A stretch of 64,000 bases of DNA from Lichenifustis flavocetrariae (lineage in GTDB: Bacteria; Pseudomonadota; Alphaproteobacteria; Rhizobiales; Beijerinckiaceae). Positions 33,919-44,916 of this stretch are shown here, piece after piece. Within the stretch, counting starts at the first letter, position 1. The number at the start of each line of letters is the position of its first letter. The notes below the pieces were generated by a model that was given only the letters and a program-made list of their open reading frames with translations, was not told the origin of the DNA and ran no database searches. The stretch is from positions 310,001 to 374,000 of the forward strand of contig NZ_JAMOIM010000002.1 of the NCBI RefSeq assembly GCF_026130545.1, in the 5' to 3' direction. The translations under genes were made by a program, and so were the position numbers.

Positions 33919-34508
33919 TGCCCACGGCTGCGCTTCGAGAAATAGTGCCAGAGACGGTACGGGCTAACAAGTCAAGCTACGGTTTCGTTTCTCATGAAGT
34001 GAGCATTGACCGGGATTTAAGAGTTGTCGACCGCGCTGCTAAGCGCTTTACCCTGCAACGACATCCCGAGTTTCAGCCTGAGCTGTTTACAGGGGCTCGC
34101 AAAAATGAGGAGATCCTTTTTCACGTCGAAGGCTTTTTCAAGAGATCAGAAATCACGGGCATATCGGTGAACACCCTACAGGAGTGGCAGGGCTGCGTCG
34201 AAGGCATAGAAGACAGTCGCTTCAATGCTCGAATCGTTGATCTGACTCGACCGTCAACAGACGCCGAGTTCACAACCATACCGTTCAAGATCGTCGACAA
34301 GGTTGACCGGCATAAAATCCAACGTGGTGCTCTGTTTCATCTCATAATCGGCTACACGCGAGAAAAAGGTGGAACTTACTCACGCAAGCCAATCATTTAC
34401 TTCCGCAAATATGCTCCCGAATCGACGAGAATTGGTGCAAAGGCAGCCTCTCTTTTGAGTAGTTTACGTGACGCTTCCCGCATCAAAACCAGGCCTGCAA
34501 GAGATTGA
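33918..34508 (+). CDS. Unrecognised protein, gene 2 of the AT-richer island
   Basis: A 196-residue soluble basic protein. Visible segments include EILFHVEGFFKRSEITGISVNTLQEWQG near residues 62-90 and IQRGALFHLIIGYTREKGG near 138-156, which read as beta strands and turns of a small beta-barrel-like domain; this is inference. No motif of a known enzyme is seen. Sample lines in this gene are near 45 percent GC, against near 68 percent in the gene at 36 kb. It overlaps both neighbours, by 1 base with gene 1 and about 41 bases with gene 3. Confidence 0.7.
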   Translation: MPTAALREIVPETVRANKSSYGFVSHEVSIDRDLRVVDRAAKRFTLQRHPEFQPELFTGARKNEEILFHVEGFFKRSEITGISVNTLQEWQGCVEGIEDSRFNARIVDLTRPSTDAEFTTIPFKIVDKVDRHKIQRGALFHLIIGYTREKGGTYSRKPIIYFRKYAPESTRIGAKAASLLSSLRDASRIKTRPARD

Positions 34509-35556
34509 GGTATCGATATTTAGCCGTGGATATGGCGAGTCGATCTGTATTCACGTCGGACAAGGCAAGTGGCTGATTATTGACAGCTTGCTTACTAGCA
34601 GCGGCCAGCCTGTAGCGCTGGAGTATTTAATTTCACTCGGCTGCGATCTGCAAAGTGACGTCGTGGCTATTCTGATTACTCATTGGCATGATGATCATAT
34701 TGGAGGCGCAGCCTCACTCATCGCACAGTGCTCCTCTGCAATAATCGCGTTATCGGGAGTTCTATTGGAAGACGAGTTCATTACGTTACTACAGCGGGCA
34801 GACCCGCCCTCTACGAGCACTATTTCAAGCGGCATCGATGAACTTGTGCAAGTGCTTAGTTTGATTAAGCACAGAGACTCTATGTTTTGCTGGCATAATC
34901 AAATTATTGCTGAGGATCGATCAACTTTTCCATTTAGATTCGAGTCATTATCACCGAGTAGTGGAGACTTTGTTGATTTCATGGAATCTATCCGAAATTA
35001 TGTCTTGTCTGATGAGCCCGGGCGACGCATTATTTCGCCACCCCGTAATGACGCATCAGTCGCAGCAGTCGTCGAAATCCAGGCAGACAAGCTACTGTTC
35101 GGGGCAGACTTGGAAACAAGCAAGTTGAGTACCGGCTGGGATGCGCTTAACCGAGCGGCGTGGCGTAACAGAGGTCAAGCTTGCTTCTTCAAAATTCCTC
35201 ATCACGGATCCGTAACCGGTCATCACCCTTTGACGTGGACAGACCTGTTGCTCAGTGACGTCACTTCGGGACTGACGCCTTGGAGTAGAGGTCGCAAACT
35301 TCCCTCCAATACAGATGTGGACAGAATACTACGCTATACCTCAAACGCGCATATAGCTTCGCGCGTCAGGGTTGGAAAAAGCAAAAAGCGTGATCAAAGG
35401 GTGGAGCAAACGCTTACCAAATTTGGCATCCAGGTTGAAGGAGGTGACCAGACGTTAGGCCATTTACGTTTTCGTAAATTGCTTACTTCCAAGTGGCAAG
35501 TTGAGTACGGCGGTGATAGTTCGAAGCTGTCGCATATGATCCCACCTGGAGCCTGA
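34468..35556 (+). CDS. ComEC/Rec2-like metallo-beta-lactamase-fold hydrolase, gene 3 of the island
   Basis: A 362-residue soluble MBL-fold protein. The metal motif HWHDDH is at residues 72-77, the following Asn-Asp of NDASVAA is at 194-195, the bridging Asp of LLFGADLE at 214 and the His pair of FKIPHHGS at 245-246. This set and spacing are those of the nuclease-like C-terminal domain of ComEC/Rec2, but no competence membrane domain is present. Start is GTG at 34468, overlapping gene 2. It probably cleaves a phosphodiester or nucleotide substrate. Stand-alone proteins of this class occur in mobile and defence contexts. Confidence 0.85.
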   Translation: MTLPASKPGLQEIEVSIFSRGYGESICIHVGQGKWLIIDSLLTSSGQPVALEYLISLGCDLQSDVVAILITHWHDDHIGGAASLIAQCSSAIIALSGVLLEDEFITLLQRADPPSTSTISSGIDELVQVLSLIKHRDSMFCWHNQIIAEDRSTFPFRFESLSPSSGDFVDFMESIRNYVLSDEPGRRIISPPRNDASVAAVVEIQADKLLFGADLETSKLSTGWDALNRAAWRNRGQACFFKIPHHGSVTGHHPLTWTDLLLSDVTSGLTPWSRGRKLPSNTDVDRILRYTSNAHIASRVRVGKSKKRDQRVEQTLTKFGIQVEGGDQTLGHLRFRKLLTSKWQVEYGGDSSKLSHMIPPGA

Positions 35557-35625
35557 GTAGCCGCTAGACAGATTTGCATGTCCTCTGAGCGAATCGGCGC
35601 GCGATGAGACAGCTGGAAAACGTGT

Positions 35626-37236
35626 TTAAGCCGCCACATCCACCCGTTCCGCCCCCGCATCCCCCAATTCCTTCTTCTGCGCCGCATAGAACGACGCATT
35701 GTGCTCCCCCCGCAGCGCCTCGCGGGTGAATTGGATGAGGTGGTGGCAGACGAAGCCCATGTTGTAGATGGCCTCGATCTGGCCCTTCTTCAGCGCGTGC
35801 CAGGCCGAGCGCCAGAAGACGCCGCGGTAGTCGGATTTGACGCCGATCTGCCAGATGATGTTGGCGCCCATGAAGAGGCCGCGACGCAGGTTCGCGCGGG
35901 TCAGCTTGCCCTTGGCCGGGGTCTTGATGCGGTTGCCGTAGGTCACGTCCATCTGGGTGCGGAAGCGGCTGAAGATGTTTTCCGGGCTGTAGGCATGCGC
36001 GATGGCGCGGCGCCAGCTCGCCACCACGGCATCGTGCGGGCGCAGGAATTTGACGTTCGATTCGAGCTTGGGGTCGTCGATCAGCCGGTCGGCCTTGGCG
36101 AGCCGGTCCCACAGGGGCGTCTTGGGCAGCGCCTGCAGGATGTTGATGGTGAGCACCGGCACGGCCGAGCGGTCGATGAATTCGATGAGGCGCTGCTCCG
36201 ATTCGTCGGATTCGGAATCGAGCCCCAGGATGATGCCGGAGGTCACCTCCAGGCCGTAGCTGTTCAGCGTGTTGAGCGCCTCGAACATCGGCACGGCATT
36301 GTTGTGGTCCTTGGCGATGGCCTTCAGCGCATCGAGTTCCGGCGTCTCGATGCCGACGAAGACCGTGAAGAAGCCCGCCTGCTTCATCAGCTCCAGGATC
36401 TCGGGCTGCTTCGCCATGTTGAGCGTCGCCTCGCAGGCGAATTGCAGCGGGTAGTCGTGCTTCTTCTGCCATTCCACCAGATGCGGCAGCATCTCCTTCG
36501 TGGCCTTGCGGTTGGCGATGAAATTGTCGTCGACGAAATAGATCACGGCCGGGTGCGCCGGCTGCGAGATGAAGGCGTCGAGCTCCGCCAGCAGTTGCTC
36601 GGGCGTCTTCAGCCGCGCCTGCCGGCCATAGAGGGCCGGAATGTCGCAAAACTCGCACCGGTAGGGGCAGCCGGAACTGAACTGCAGCGAGCCGAGCAGG
36701 TATTTCTTCAGCGGCAGCTGATCATAGGCCGGCAGCGGAAAGTCGGAGAGCGGCATGCGCTCGACGGTGGTGAGCACCACCTGGGCGGCCGGCGGCGTGA
36801 GGTCGGCATCGAGGATGCGGATCAGCTGGTCGGTGGCGTCGCCGATCTCGCCCGAATGCAGGTAATCGAACTCGGGGTATTTTTCCGGCGCGCCCGAGGC
36901 CGAGGAGCCGCCGATACACGTCACCTTGCCGAAGCGCTTGGCCTTCTCGTGAATGACGTGGATCTGCTTTTCCTGGATGTGCATGCCGGAGACGAAGACC
37001 GCATCGGCCCATTGATAATCCTCGTCGCTGGCCGGCCGGAGGTTCTCGTCGATGAAGCGAACGTCCCACTTCTCCGGCAGATAGGCCGCGATGACGAGCA
37101 GCCCCTGCGGGGGCATGAAGGCCTTGACGCCCGGCATCAGCGGATAAGCGTGGGAGAAGGTGCCGAAGGAGGGGGTGTAGTGCGGGAAGACGCACAGAAT
37201 GCGCCGGACATTGGAAACTTCAACGGTAGAACGCAC
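35626..37236 (-). CDS. hpnP: B12-binding radical SAM protein, HpnP-like (hopanoid C-2 methylase candidate)
   Basis: A 536-residue protein: N-terminal cobalamin-binding domain (about residues 10-140, including [16 protein letters not shown] and [13 protein letters not shown]), radical SAM domain with the cluster motif CPYRCEFC near residue 190, and a C-terminal DUF4070-like region. HpnP methylates hopanoids at C-2 in several Hyphomicrobiales. The N-terminal and cluster regions fit HpnP closely, but related B12 radical SAM methylases exist and no other hopanoid gene is in the window. It lies at the right edge of the AT-richer island yet has normal GC content. Confidence 0.65.
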   Translation of the reverse strand: MRSTVEVSNVRRILCVFPHYTPSFGTFSHAYPLMPGVKAFMPPQGLLVIAAYLPEKWDVRFIDENLRPASDEDYQWADAVFVSGMHIQEKQIHVIHEKAKRFGKVTCIGGSSASGAPEKYPEFDYLHSGEIGDATDQLIRILDADLTPPAAQVVLTTVERMPLSDFPLPAYDQLPLKKYLLGSLQFSSGCPYRCEFCDIPALYGRQARLKTPEQLLAELDAFISQPAHPAVIYFVDDNFIANRKATKEMLPHLVEWQKKHDYPLQFACEATLNMAKQPEILELMKQAGFFTVFVGIETPELDALKAIAKDHNNAVPMFEALNTLNSYGLEVTSGIILGLDSESDESEQRLIEFIDRSAVPVLTINILQALPKTPLWDRLAKADRLIDDPKLESNVKFLRPHDAVVASWRRAIAHAYSPENIFSRFRTQMDVTYGNRIKTPAKGKLTRANLRRGLFMGANIIWQIGVKSDYRGVFWRSAWHALKKGQIEAIYNMGFVCHHLIQFTREALRGEHNASFYAAQKKELGDAGAERVDVAA

Positions 37237-37390
37237 CCAGACAACTCCTCGGCCGCGACCTGATTTTCAAGGAGATTCTAGCACGGAAAACGGCGGCGGC
37301 GAGGCCCCGGTGCATCTTCCTTGTCCCGCCCTCGCGGGAGACGGGAGAGCCGTGCTACAGGGACGCGCAGCCGTAAAGGGAGAAAGCCAA

Positions 37391-38020
37391 ATGGAAGGCG
37401 TCCACGTCGTCGATCACCCGCTGGTGCAGCACAAGCTGACCCTGATGCGGACGGACAGCCGGTCCACCAAGGGGTTCCGGCAGTTGCTGAACGAGATCGG
37501 CATGCTGCTCTGCTACGAAGTGACGCGTGACCTGCCGACGGAACTCGTCGACATCGAGACGCCGCTACAGCCCATGAAGGCCCCCATGATCGCCGGCAAG
37601 AAGCTGGTCTTCGCGCCCATCCTGCGGGCCGGCGTCGGATTTCTCGACGGGATGCTCGATCTCGTGCCCTCCGCCCGCGTGGCTCATATCGGGCTCTACC
37701 GCGACCCCGAAACGCTGCAGGCGGTGGAATATTACTTCAAGGCGCCGAGCGATCTCGCCGACCGCCTGACCATCGTGATGGACCCGATGCTGGCGACCGC
37801 GAACTCGGCCGTCGCGGCGATCGACCGGCTGAAGGCGCGCGGCGCCAAGGACATCCGATTCGTGTGCCTGCTCGCCGCGCCCGAGGGCATCAAGCGCCTG
37901 CGCGACGCGCACCCGGAAGTGACGATCTGGACGGCGGCGGTCGACAGCCACCTCAACGACCACGGCTACATCGTGCCGGGCCTCGGCGACGCGGGCGACC
38001 GGATGTTCGGCACGAAGTGA
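37391..38020 (+). CDS. upp: Uracil phosphoribosyltransferase
   Basis: A 209-residue enzyme, the family's usual length, joining uracil to PRPP to form UMP. It begins [21 protein letters not shown]; the PRPP-binding loop is [18 protein letters not shown] near residues 131-148, and the C-terminal [14 protein letters not shown] is the uracil-binding end. AAGGGAG lies before the ATG. It fits with the nucleoside salvage operon at 46-55 kb, which would release uracil. It is convergent with the sugar transporter permease gene, with a gap of only 4 bases. Confidence 0.96.
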   Translation: MEGVHVVDHPLVQHKLTLMRTDSRSTKGFRQLLNEIGMLLCYEVTRDLPTELVDIETPLQPMKAPMIAGKKLVFAPILRAGVGFLDGMLDLVPSARVAHIGLYRDPETLQAVEYYFKAPSDLADRLTIVMDPMLATANSAVAAIDRLKARGAKDIRFVCLLAAPEGIKRLRDAHPEVTIWTAAVDSHLNDHGYIVPGLGDAGDRMFGTK

Positions 38021-38024
38021 GTGT

Positions 38025-39027
38025 TTAGGCCGCAGCGCCCGCCGAGGATTGCCGGGCGAGGTTTCGGGCCTCGGCCCCGGCCAGCGCGATATTGCGCTGG
38101 CGACGGCGCTGCAATTGCTGGTCGGCCAGCACGCCGAGCAGGATCACGGCGCCCATCACGGCGAAATTGAGCGAGCTCGGGATGCCCAGCATGTTGACGA
38201 GGTTCTGCAGCACCTGCAGCAGCACGGTGCCGAGCACGATGCCGATGATCGATCCCTCCCCGCCCCGCAGCGAGCAGCCGCCGAGCACCGCCGACGCGAT
38301 GGCATAGAGCTCATAGAAGTTGCCGTGCGCCGAGGGTGAGACGGACTGGGTGTAGAACACGAAGAACACGGCCGACAGACCCGACAAAAGGCCCGAGAGC
38401 ACATAGGCGGTCGTGATCACCCGCGCCGTGGGAATACCGGAGAAGCGAGCCGCCTCCTCGTTCTTGCCGACCGCGAAGAGATAGCGGCCGAAGACAGACT
38501 TATGCAGCACCACGCTCATGATCGCCGCGACGATGACGAGGAAGATGAAGGTGTGGGGCACGTTGTAGCTGCGGCCCGACATCAGCCATTCCAGGTTCTC
38601 GTAGCCGCCGCCGTAGCCGAAGCCTTGCGTCGAGTCGGCCGTGTACCAGCGCGCGATGCCGCGGTAGAGCAGCAGCCCGCACAAGGTGACCACGAAGGGC
38701 TGCATCTTGAGGCGCGTCACCAGCGTGCCGTGGATGCCGCCGAGGACCACGCCGCCGGCGACCGTGACCAGCAGCGCCAAGGGCCAACCGAGGTCGTAGT
38801 TGATCAAGAGGTCGAGGAAGATGATCCCGAGCAGAGCGAACATCGAGCCGACCGACAATTCGATGCCGCCGGTGATGATCACCAAACCTTCGCCGATGGC
38901 GAACAGGCCAAACAGCCCGATCTGGTTCGCGAGGTTCATCAGGTTGACCTGCGACAGGAACTGCGGGTTGATCGTCGCCGTCACGCCGCCGATCACCACG
39001 ATGAGCAGGAAAAGTCCAAGCTCTTTC

Positions 39028-39035
<8 letters not shown>
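38025..39035 (-). CDS. Sugar ABC transporter permease (RbsC-like)
   Basis: A 336-residue BPD_transp_2-type permease with about ten hydrophobic segments. The family cores GEGLVIITGGIELSVGSMFAL near residues 45-65 and NEEAARFSGIPTARV near 190 are visible; the latter contacts the ATPase. Start is the ATG at 39035, overlapping the ATPase stop by 8 bases. Last gene of a binding protein-ATPase-permease operon of the ribose/rhamnose/autoinducer-2 class; the exact sugar cannot be told. Confidence 0.92.
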
Positions 39036-40554
<1,519 letters not shown>

Positions 40555-40703
40555 TCCTGCCTAATTGTTCGAGCGACGAAATATGGTGGCCCGCCCGCCT
40601 CGCACGGCGAAAGCGCGGTCTGCCGGCCCGGGTTTGCGGGTACAGTCCCGAAACAGCATGACGGCGCAGGACCTCGCGGCCCCGCGCCCGCCGGTTGCGA
40701 CGC

Positions 40704-41669
40704 TTACTTCTTCAACAGATCTCGAACGCGCGTCGAGAATTCCTTCACGTTGGACTTGTCGATGATTTGCGTCGGAATAATCTGTAGTTTGTTGGCGGGA
40801 ACGACCGACTTGTCGCCCTCGATGTATTTCGCAAGGTTCTTGATCGACTGATAGCCGAACTCGTAGGGCTGCTGCACGACAGTGCCGTCGATCACGCCTT
40901 CCGCCACGCCCTTCAACGTCTGCTGATCCTCGTCGAAGCCGACGATCTTGACCTTGCCTTCCTTGCCGGCCGCCTTCACCGCATTGTAGATCTGCGGTGT
41001 ATTGTAGGCCCAGAGGCCGGCGAGCAGGTCGATGTCGGGGTATTTGGTCAAAGTGTCTTCCACATTCGCCTTGGCTTTGGCCTGATCGCCGCCGTCGGTG
41101 CGAATGTCGATGATCTCGATCTTGGTGCCGGCGATCACTTCCTTGATGCCCTGGCTCCGCTCACGCGCATTGGCGGCGTCCATGGTGCCGACGAACAGCA
41201 TGATCTTGCCGCCGTTCGGCAGCGCCTTCTTGATGAGCTCGCCCGCCTGCCGCCCCGCCGCGACATTGTCGGTGCCGATATACATGACGCGGTTCGATTT
41301 CGGCGCATCGGCATCCTGCGTGAACAGGACGGCCTTGGACGCGACCTGATTCAGGATCTCGGTGGAATTGTCGGGATTGACCGGGCTGATCGAGACGCCA
41401 GCAACGCCCTTGGCGAGAAGATCTTCGAGAATACGCTTCTGGGCGGCGGCCGACATTTCGCCAGGAATGTAGAATTCGACGTTGTAGTTCGGCAGCTCCT
41501 TCTGAGCCTTTTCCGTGCCGCGACGCGCGATGGTCCAGAAATCGGCCGGGACGTTCACCACGAAGGCAAGCGTCTTCTTGTCGGCAGCGACGCTGGGCTG
41601 GATCAACGCGGCCCCCGCGATCAGCACGGATGCAGCAGACAGCAGGGTACGTTTCGTAAAGCGATGCAT
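40704..41669 (-). CDS. Sugar ABC transporter substrate-binding protein (RbsB-like)
   Basis: A 321-residue periplasmic binding protein of the type 1 (Peripla_BP_4) class. The signal peptide runs to about residue 28 (LLSAASVLIAGAALIQPSVA). Mature sequence starts KKTLAFVVNVPADFW; ligand-pocket motifs include VSISPVNPDNSTEIL near 95 and VKIVGFDEDQQTLKGV near 233. GGGAGGAA precedes the ATG at 41669. The ligand could be ribose, rhamnose or a related sugar. First gene of the three-gene operon and divergent from the 523-residue gene. Confidence 0.92.
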   Translation of the reverse strand: MHRFTKRTLLSAASVLIAGAALIQPSVAADKKTLAFVVNVPADFWTIARRGTEKAQKELPNYNVEFYIPGEMSAAAQKRILEDLLAKGVAGVSISPVNPDNSTEILNQVASKAVLFTQDADAPKSNRVMYIGTDNVAAGRQAGELIKKALPNGGKIMLFVGTMDAANARERSQGIKEVIAGTKIEIIDIRTDGGDQAKAKANVEDTLTKYPDIDLLAGLWAYNTPQIYNAVKAAGKEGKVKIVGFDEDQQTLKGVAEGVIDGTVVQQPYEFGYQSIKNLAKYIEGDKSVVPANKLQIIPTQIIDKSNVKEFSTRVRDLLKK

Positions 41670-41907
41670 TGGCGTTCCTCCCGCGGACTTATCATTCACC
41701 GCCAGCGACCGTTGGACTGCTGGCGCCGACACGTCCCGCACCGTGCCGATTTTCGCGTTTCTTCGAACGCGCTCCAGAAAAGTTTGCGCATTTTTCCCGC
41801 AACCCGTCCACTAGAATTTTAGTGCGGTCGTAGAGAGAGATTCCGGGATGCGTAGTTGGCATATAAACCGATACGCTCCGACCATCGGCTCGACAATGGA
41901 GAGAGAT

Positions 41908-43479
41908 ATGGCCCGATCCGGCGGCAAGGTGCCTGCCACCAAACGGCCCCGAGGCGGCGGCGGCGGTCTGGAAGCCCAGTCGAGCATGATGAGTGTCGCT
42001 CAGAGCCTTGCGGAACTGGCGCGTCTGCTCTTCCAAGAGATGAGCCGTAAAAAACCACGGGACGCCATGGTCGAGCGCTACAGCATCCTGTTCCAGGACG
42101 GCCTGACGGAACTCCGCATCGCAGCCAACGGCGGTGACGTCGCGGCGGCTCGCGATATCGGGGAAGTCCAGAAGGCCGTCGCGGCCGCGCTGCCGGCCGG
42201 CAATGGCGAGCCGGTCGCGATCATGCTTTTGGCACGGGCCTTTGCGGAGGCTCAACTCGATCCTGGACCGGCCTTGCGCGACGTCATGATGCAGGCGCTC
42301 GCTGATCTGCCGGAAGCATCCGAAGATGAGAGTCCGGAAGGTTCAGTCGACCCCTTCTCCGACCTCGCGGCGGCGCTTGGGGACGATCCTTTCGCGCTGC
42401 ACGCCGAGCTTGCCGCCACAGGTTCGGCGTTGCCGAGCGAACATCGCGCCGCGATGGCCACCCTCTTGGCCGCGTCGCCGAACCCGACGGTCTGCAAATC
42501 GACCTTGGGATTTGCGCTGTCGCCTGACGCCGTGGTGGCTCACGCGGCGCTTACGGCCTTGAAAGACGCCAAGATCGATGGACCGGTCGCTACGGTCCTG
42601 TCGGCGTGGCTTATGCAGATCCGGTTTTGGGTCGGAGAGAAACGCCGGCCAGAGATCGACGCCGCGATCCGCAGTCTGCGCGCGAAATCGTCGCAGGGCG
42701 TCGAGCGCCCACCCCGCTCGGAGGTTCGACTTGTGCTGGCCTCGATCTGCGATGGTGCCGGTGCCCAAAGCCTGTTTGCCATGGTCAAGCGTGGCCGACG
42801 CTTCGCCGTGGCCTGTGTCCTGGTCAAACTCGGGACCGGCATCGCGGATGCCTGGATTCGCGACGCGCTGACCAAGGCGGACGCGGAGGCCTTCATCAAC
42901 GACGTTCTGGCCGGCGTCGAAAGCGTCGAAATCTCCATGGTGTTGTTTGAACGGCGGCTCGCCGATGCCCTCGTGGCTCATCTTGACACCGGCACGCCAC
43001 CGCCCTTCCACCTGCTTCAGGCCATGGATGTCCTGGGGCTTTCCAGCCTGCGACCGGACGCTTCACCGCCTGCGGTGCTCGCCGAGGCCCTGCTGGCGGG
43101 ACTGCCGGCGGACCTGACAGGTCCCGCTGCCGTGGAGGACGCACATCGGCGTTCCCTGACATGGATGCAGGAGTTCGAGACAGTCGCATCCTGGTTCGAG
43201 GCCGGTGAAGACGTCGAGGCTCTGCTCCGCCCCTTGAAGTCCCGCAAGCAGCGGCTGGTCGCGGTGACGACCAAGCTGCTCCCGGGGCGGCGCAAAGCCT
43301 GGGCGGAGCGTTGCGCCTGGACGTCTGCCGTTCTTAAAGAGGAGGCGGAGCCCGACGAACTGTTGTGGGTCGATTTTGCTCTCGTGTCCCGCGATCTGGC
43401 GGGAACGAGGCCACTTGAGGAAATCCCGCTGGCGGGCTTCATCGCGAGCGCAACCGTCGAAGCTTTTCTGCAGCGCTGA
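41908..43479 (+). CDS. Unrecognised 523-residue helical protein
   Basis: A soluble, Ala/Leu-rich protein after a basic, glycine-rich N-terminus (residues 3-25, with a run of glycines). The remainder reads as consecutive amphipathic helices, with regularly spaced ALTALKDAKIDGPVATVLSAW-like segments that recall HEAT-type repeats; this is inference. No catalytic motif, signal peptide or membrane segment is seen. GGAGAGAG lies directly before the ATG at 41908, with an upstream ATG at 41896 possible. It is flanked by a sugar transporter operon and ada, neither of which hints at a role. Confidence 0.7.
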   Translation: MARSGGKVPATKRPRGGGGGLEAQSSMMSVAQSLAELARLLFQEMSRKKPRDAMVERYSILFQDGLTELRIAANGGDVAAARDIGEVQKAVAAALPAGNGEPVAIMLLARAFAEAQLDPGPALRDVMMQALADLPEASEDESPEGSVDPFSDLAAALGDDPFALHAELAATGSALPSEHRAAMATLLAASPNPTVCKSTLGFALSPDAVVAHAALTALKDAKIDGPVATVLSAWLMQIRFWVGEKRRPEIDAAIRSLRAKSSQGVERPPRSEVRLVLASICDGAGAQSLFAMVKRGRRFAVACVLVKLGTGIADAWIRDALTKADAEAFINDVLAGVESVEISMVLFERRLADALVAHLDTGTPPPFHLLQAMDVLGLSSLRPDASPPAVLAEALLAGLPADLTGPAAVEDAHRRSLTWMQEFETVASWFEAGEDVEALLRPLKSRKQRLVAVTTKLLPGRRKAWAERCAWTSAVLKEEAEPDELLWVDFALVSRDLAGTRPLEEIPLAGFIASATVEAFLQR

Positions 43480-43546
43480 GCGTGGCGGCGGCTGATCCCG
43501 CAGTTGCTTGGAGACAGTCGGCCGGCACAGGCATTATACCCTCGTC

Positions 43547-44632
43547 TCAGCGCTCGGCTTCGCGATCGAGAAGCGCGCGTTTGCGATCCACCCCCCAGCG
43601 ATAGCCCGACAAACCGCCGTCGGAACGCACCACCCGGTGGCAGGGGATCGCCACCGCCAGAGCATTGGCGGCGCAAGCTTGCGCCACGGCCCGCACGGCA
43701 CGCGGCAGGCCGATGGTTGCCGCGATCTCCGCATAGCTCGCAGTGCGGCCTGGCGGGATGGCCCGCAGGGCCTCCCACACCCGCCGCTGGAACGCCGTCC
43801 CGGCGATGTCGAGCGGCAGGTCGAGGCGGCCGCCTGGGGCCTCCACCAGTCCGATGACCGTGGCGACGTGCCGCTCGAAGTCCGGGTCGCCGCCGATGAG
43901 TTCCGCCTTCGGAAACCGGTCCTGCAGATCGCGAACCAGCGCGTCCGGGTCGTCGCCGAGCAGGATGGCGCAGAGCCCGCGTGGGGTCGCGGCCACCAGG
44001 ATCGCGCCGAGCGAACAGGCCCCGACCGCGAAGCGGATCACCGTCTCCCTCCCGCCCGTCCGATAAGCCGAGGGCGTCATGCCCAGCGCCTCATCGGCTG
44101 CCGCATAGGCGCGACTGCTCGCATTGAAGCCGGCTTCGTATATGGCCTGTGTCACGTTTGCGTCGGGCGCCGCCAGGGCCGCCTGCAAGCGGCCCGTCCG
44201 GTGCGCCACCGCATAGGCTCGGGGCGTCACCCCTGTCGCGGCCTTGAACACGCGATGGAAATGGAACGGGCTCAACCCAGCCTGACGGGCCAGCACGGCG
44301 AGGCTCGGCAGGGTCTCGGCCGCCGCGATGGTCCGGCACGCGTCAGCCACAACAGCGGCATGAGCGTCGGCCTGTCCGTGCTGGTCGGGCCGACAGCGCA
44401 AACAGGGACGGAAGCCGGCTCGGGCCGCCGCTGCCGCGCTGCCGTAGAAGCTGACATTCTCGGCCTTCGCGCGCCGAGACGGGCAGGAGGGACGGCAATA
44501 GACCCCGGTCGTCGCCACCGCATAGACGAAGCTTCCGTCGAGCGTGGCGTCACGCTCCATCACAGCGCGCCATCGCGCGTCCTGCTGCGTTTGAACCGTC
44601 TTGGTGGTGTCTCCCATCGCCATCGCCGACAT
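43547..44632 (-). CDS. ada: Bifunctional alkylation response regulator / O6-methylguanine-DNA methyltransferase
   Basis: A 361-residue Ada protein. The N-terminal zinc domain has four Cys: 46 and 50 in VYCRPSC and 77 and 80 in PCLRC; one accepts methyl groups from phosphotriesters. An AraC-type helix-turn-helix region follows (LARQAGLSPFHFHRVFKAATGVTPRAY near 110-137). The C-terminal methyltransferase has the active PCHRVV near 332. In Ada the methylated N-terminal domain turns on its own gene and other repair genes. Several ATGs lie close together; 44632 is taken. Confidence 0.92.
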   Translation of the reverse strand: MSAMAMGDTTKTVQTQQDARWRAVMERDATLDGSFVYAVATTGVYCRPSCPSRRAKAENVSFYGSAAAAARAGFRPCLRCRPDQHGQADAHAAVVADACRTIAAAETLPSLAVLARQAGLSPFHFHRVFKAATGVTPRAYAVAHRTGRLQAALAAPDANVTQAIYEAGFNASSRAYAAADEALGMTPSAYRTGGRETVIRFAVGACSLGAILVAATPRGLCAILLGDDPDALVRDLQDRFPKAELIGGDPDFERHVATVIGLVEAPGGRLDLPLDIAGTAFQRRVWEALRAIPPGRTASYAEIAATIGLPRAVRAVAQACAANALAVAIPCHRVVRSDGGLSGYRWGVDRKRALLDREAER

Positions 44633-44916
44633 GTCGTTTCCCGCTGACCAGAGTAGCATCACCGGACCGTAGACGCGCCTTTGGCCCGCCGCACCCCGGA
44701 CCTTGCTTTCGAATTCCGAGGCCGTTGTGTCTTGCGGGCCGGCAGATCGGCAAGGCGGCCGAGGGTCGGCTACCGACCGAACTTGGACTCTGAGATTGTC
44801 ATCGGTGTTGAGCCGCTTGCGGATCACAAGCAGGACTTCGGGCTGTGCAAACTCAAGCCTACGCACCATACTGCTCCCTCGACCTGCCGCGGAAAGCTTT
44901 CATTCCGCTATGCTGG

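Noticed and set aside
35701-37263. 520-codon open frame antisense to the radical SAM gene
   Set aside because: It mirrors the HpnP-like gene codon for codon, with biased Arg/Gly/Val content and no motif; the minus-strand gene has clear cobalamin and cluster motifs.
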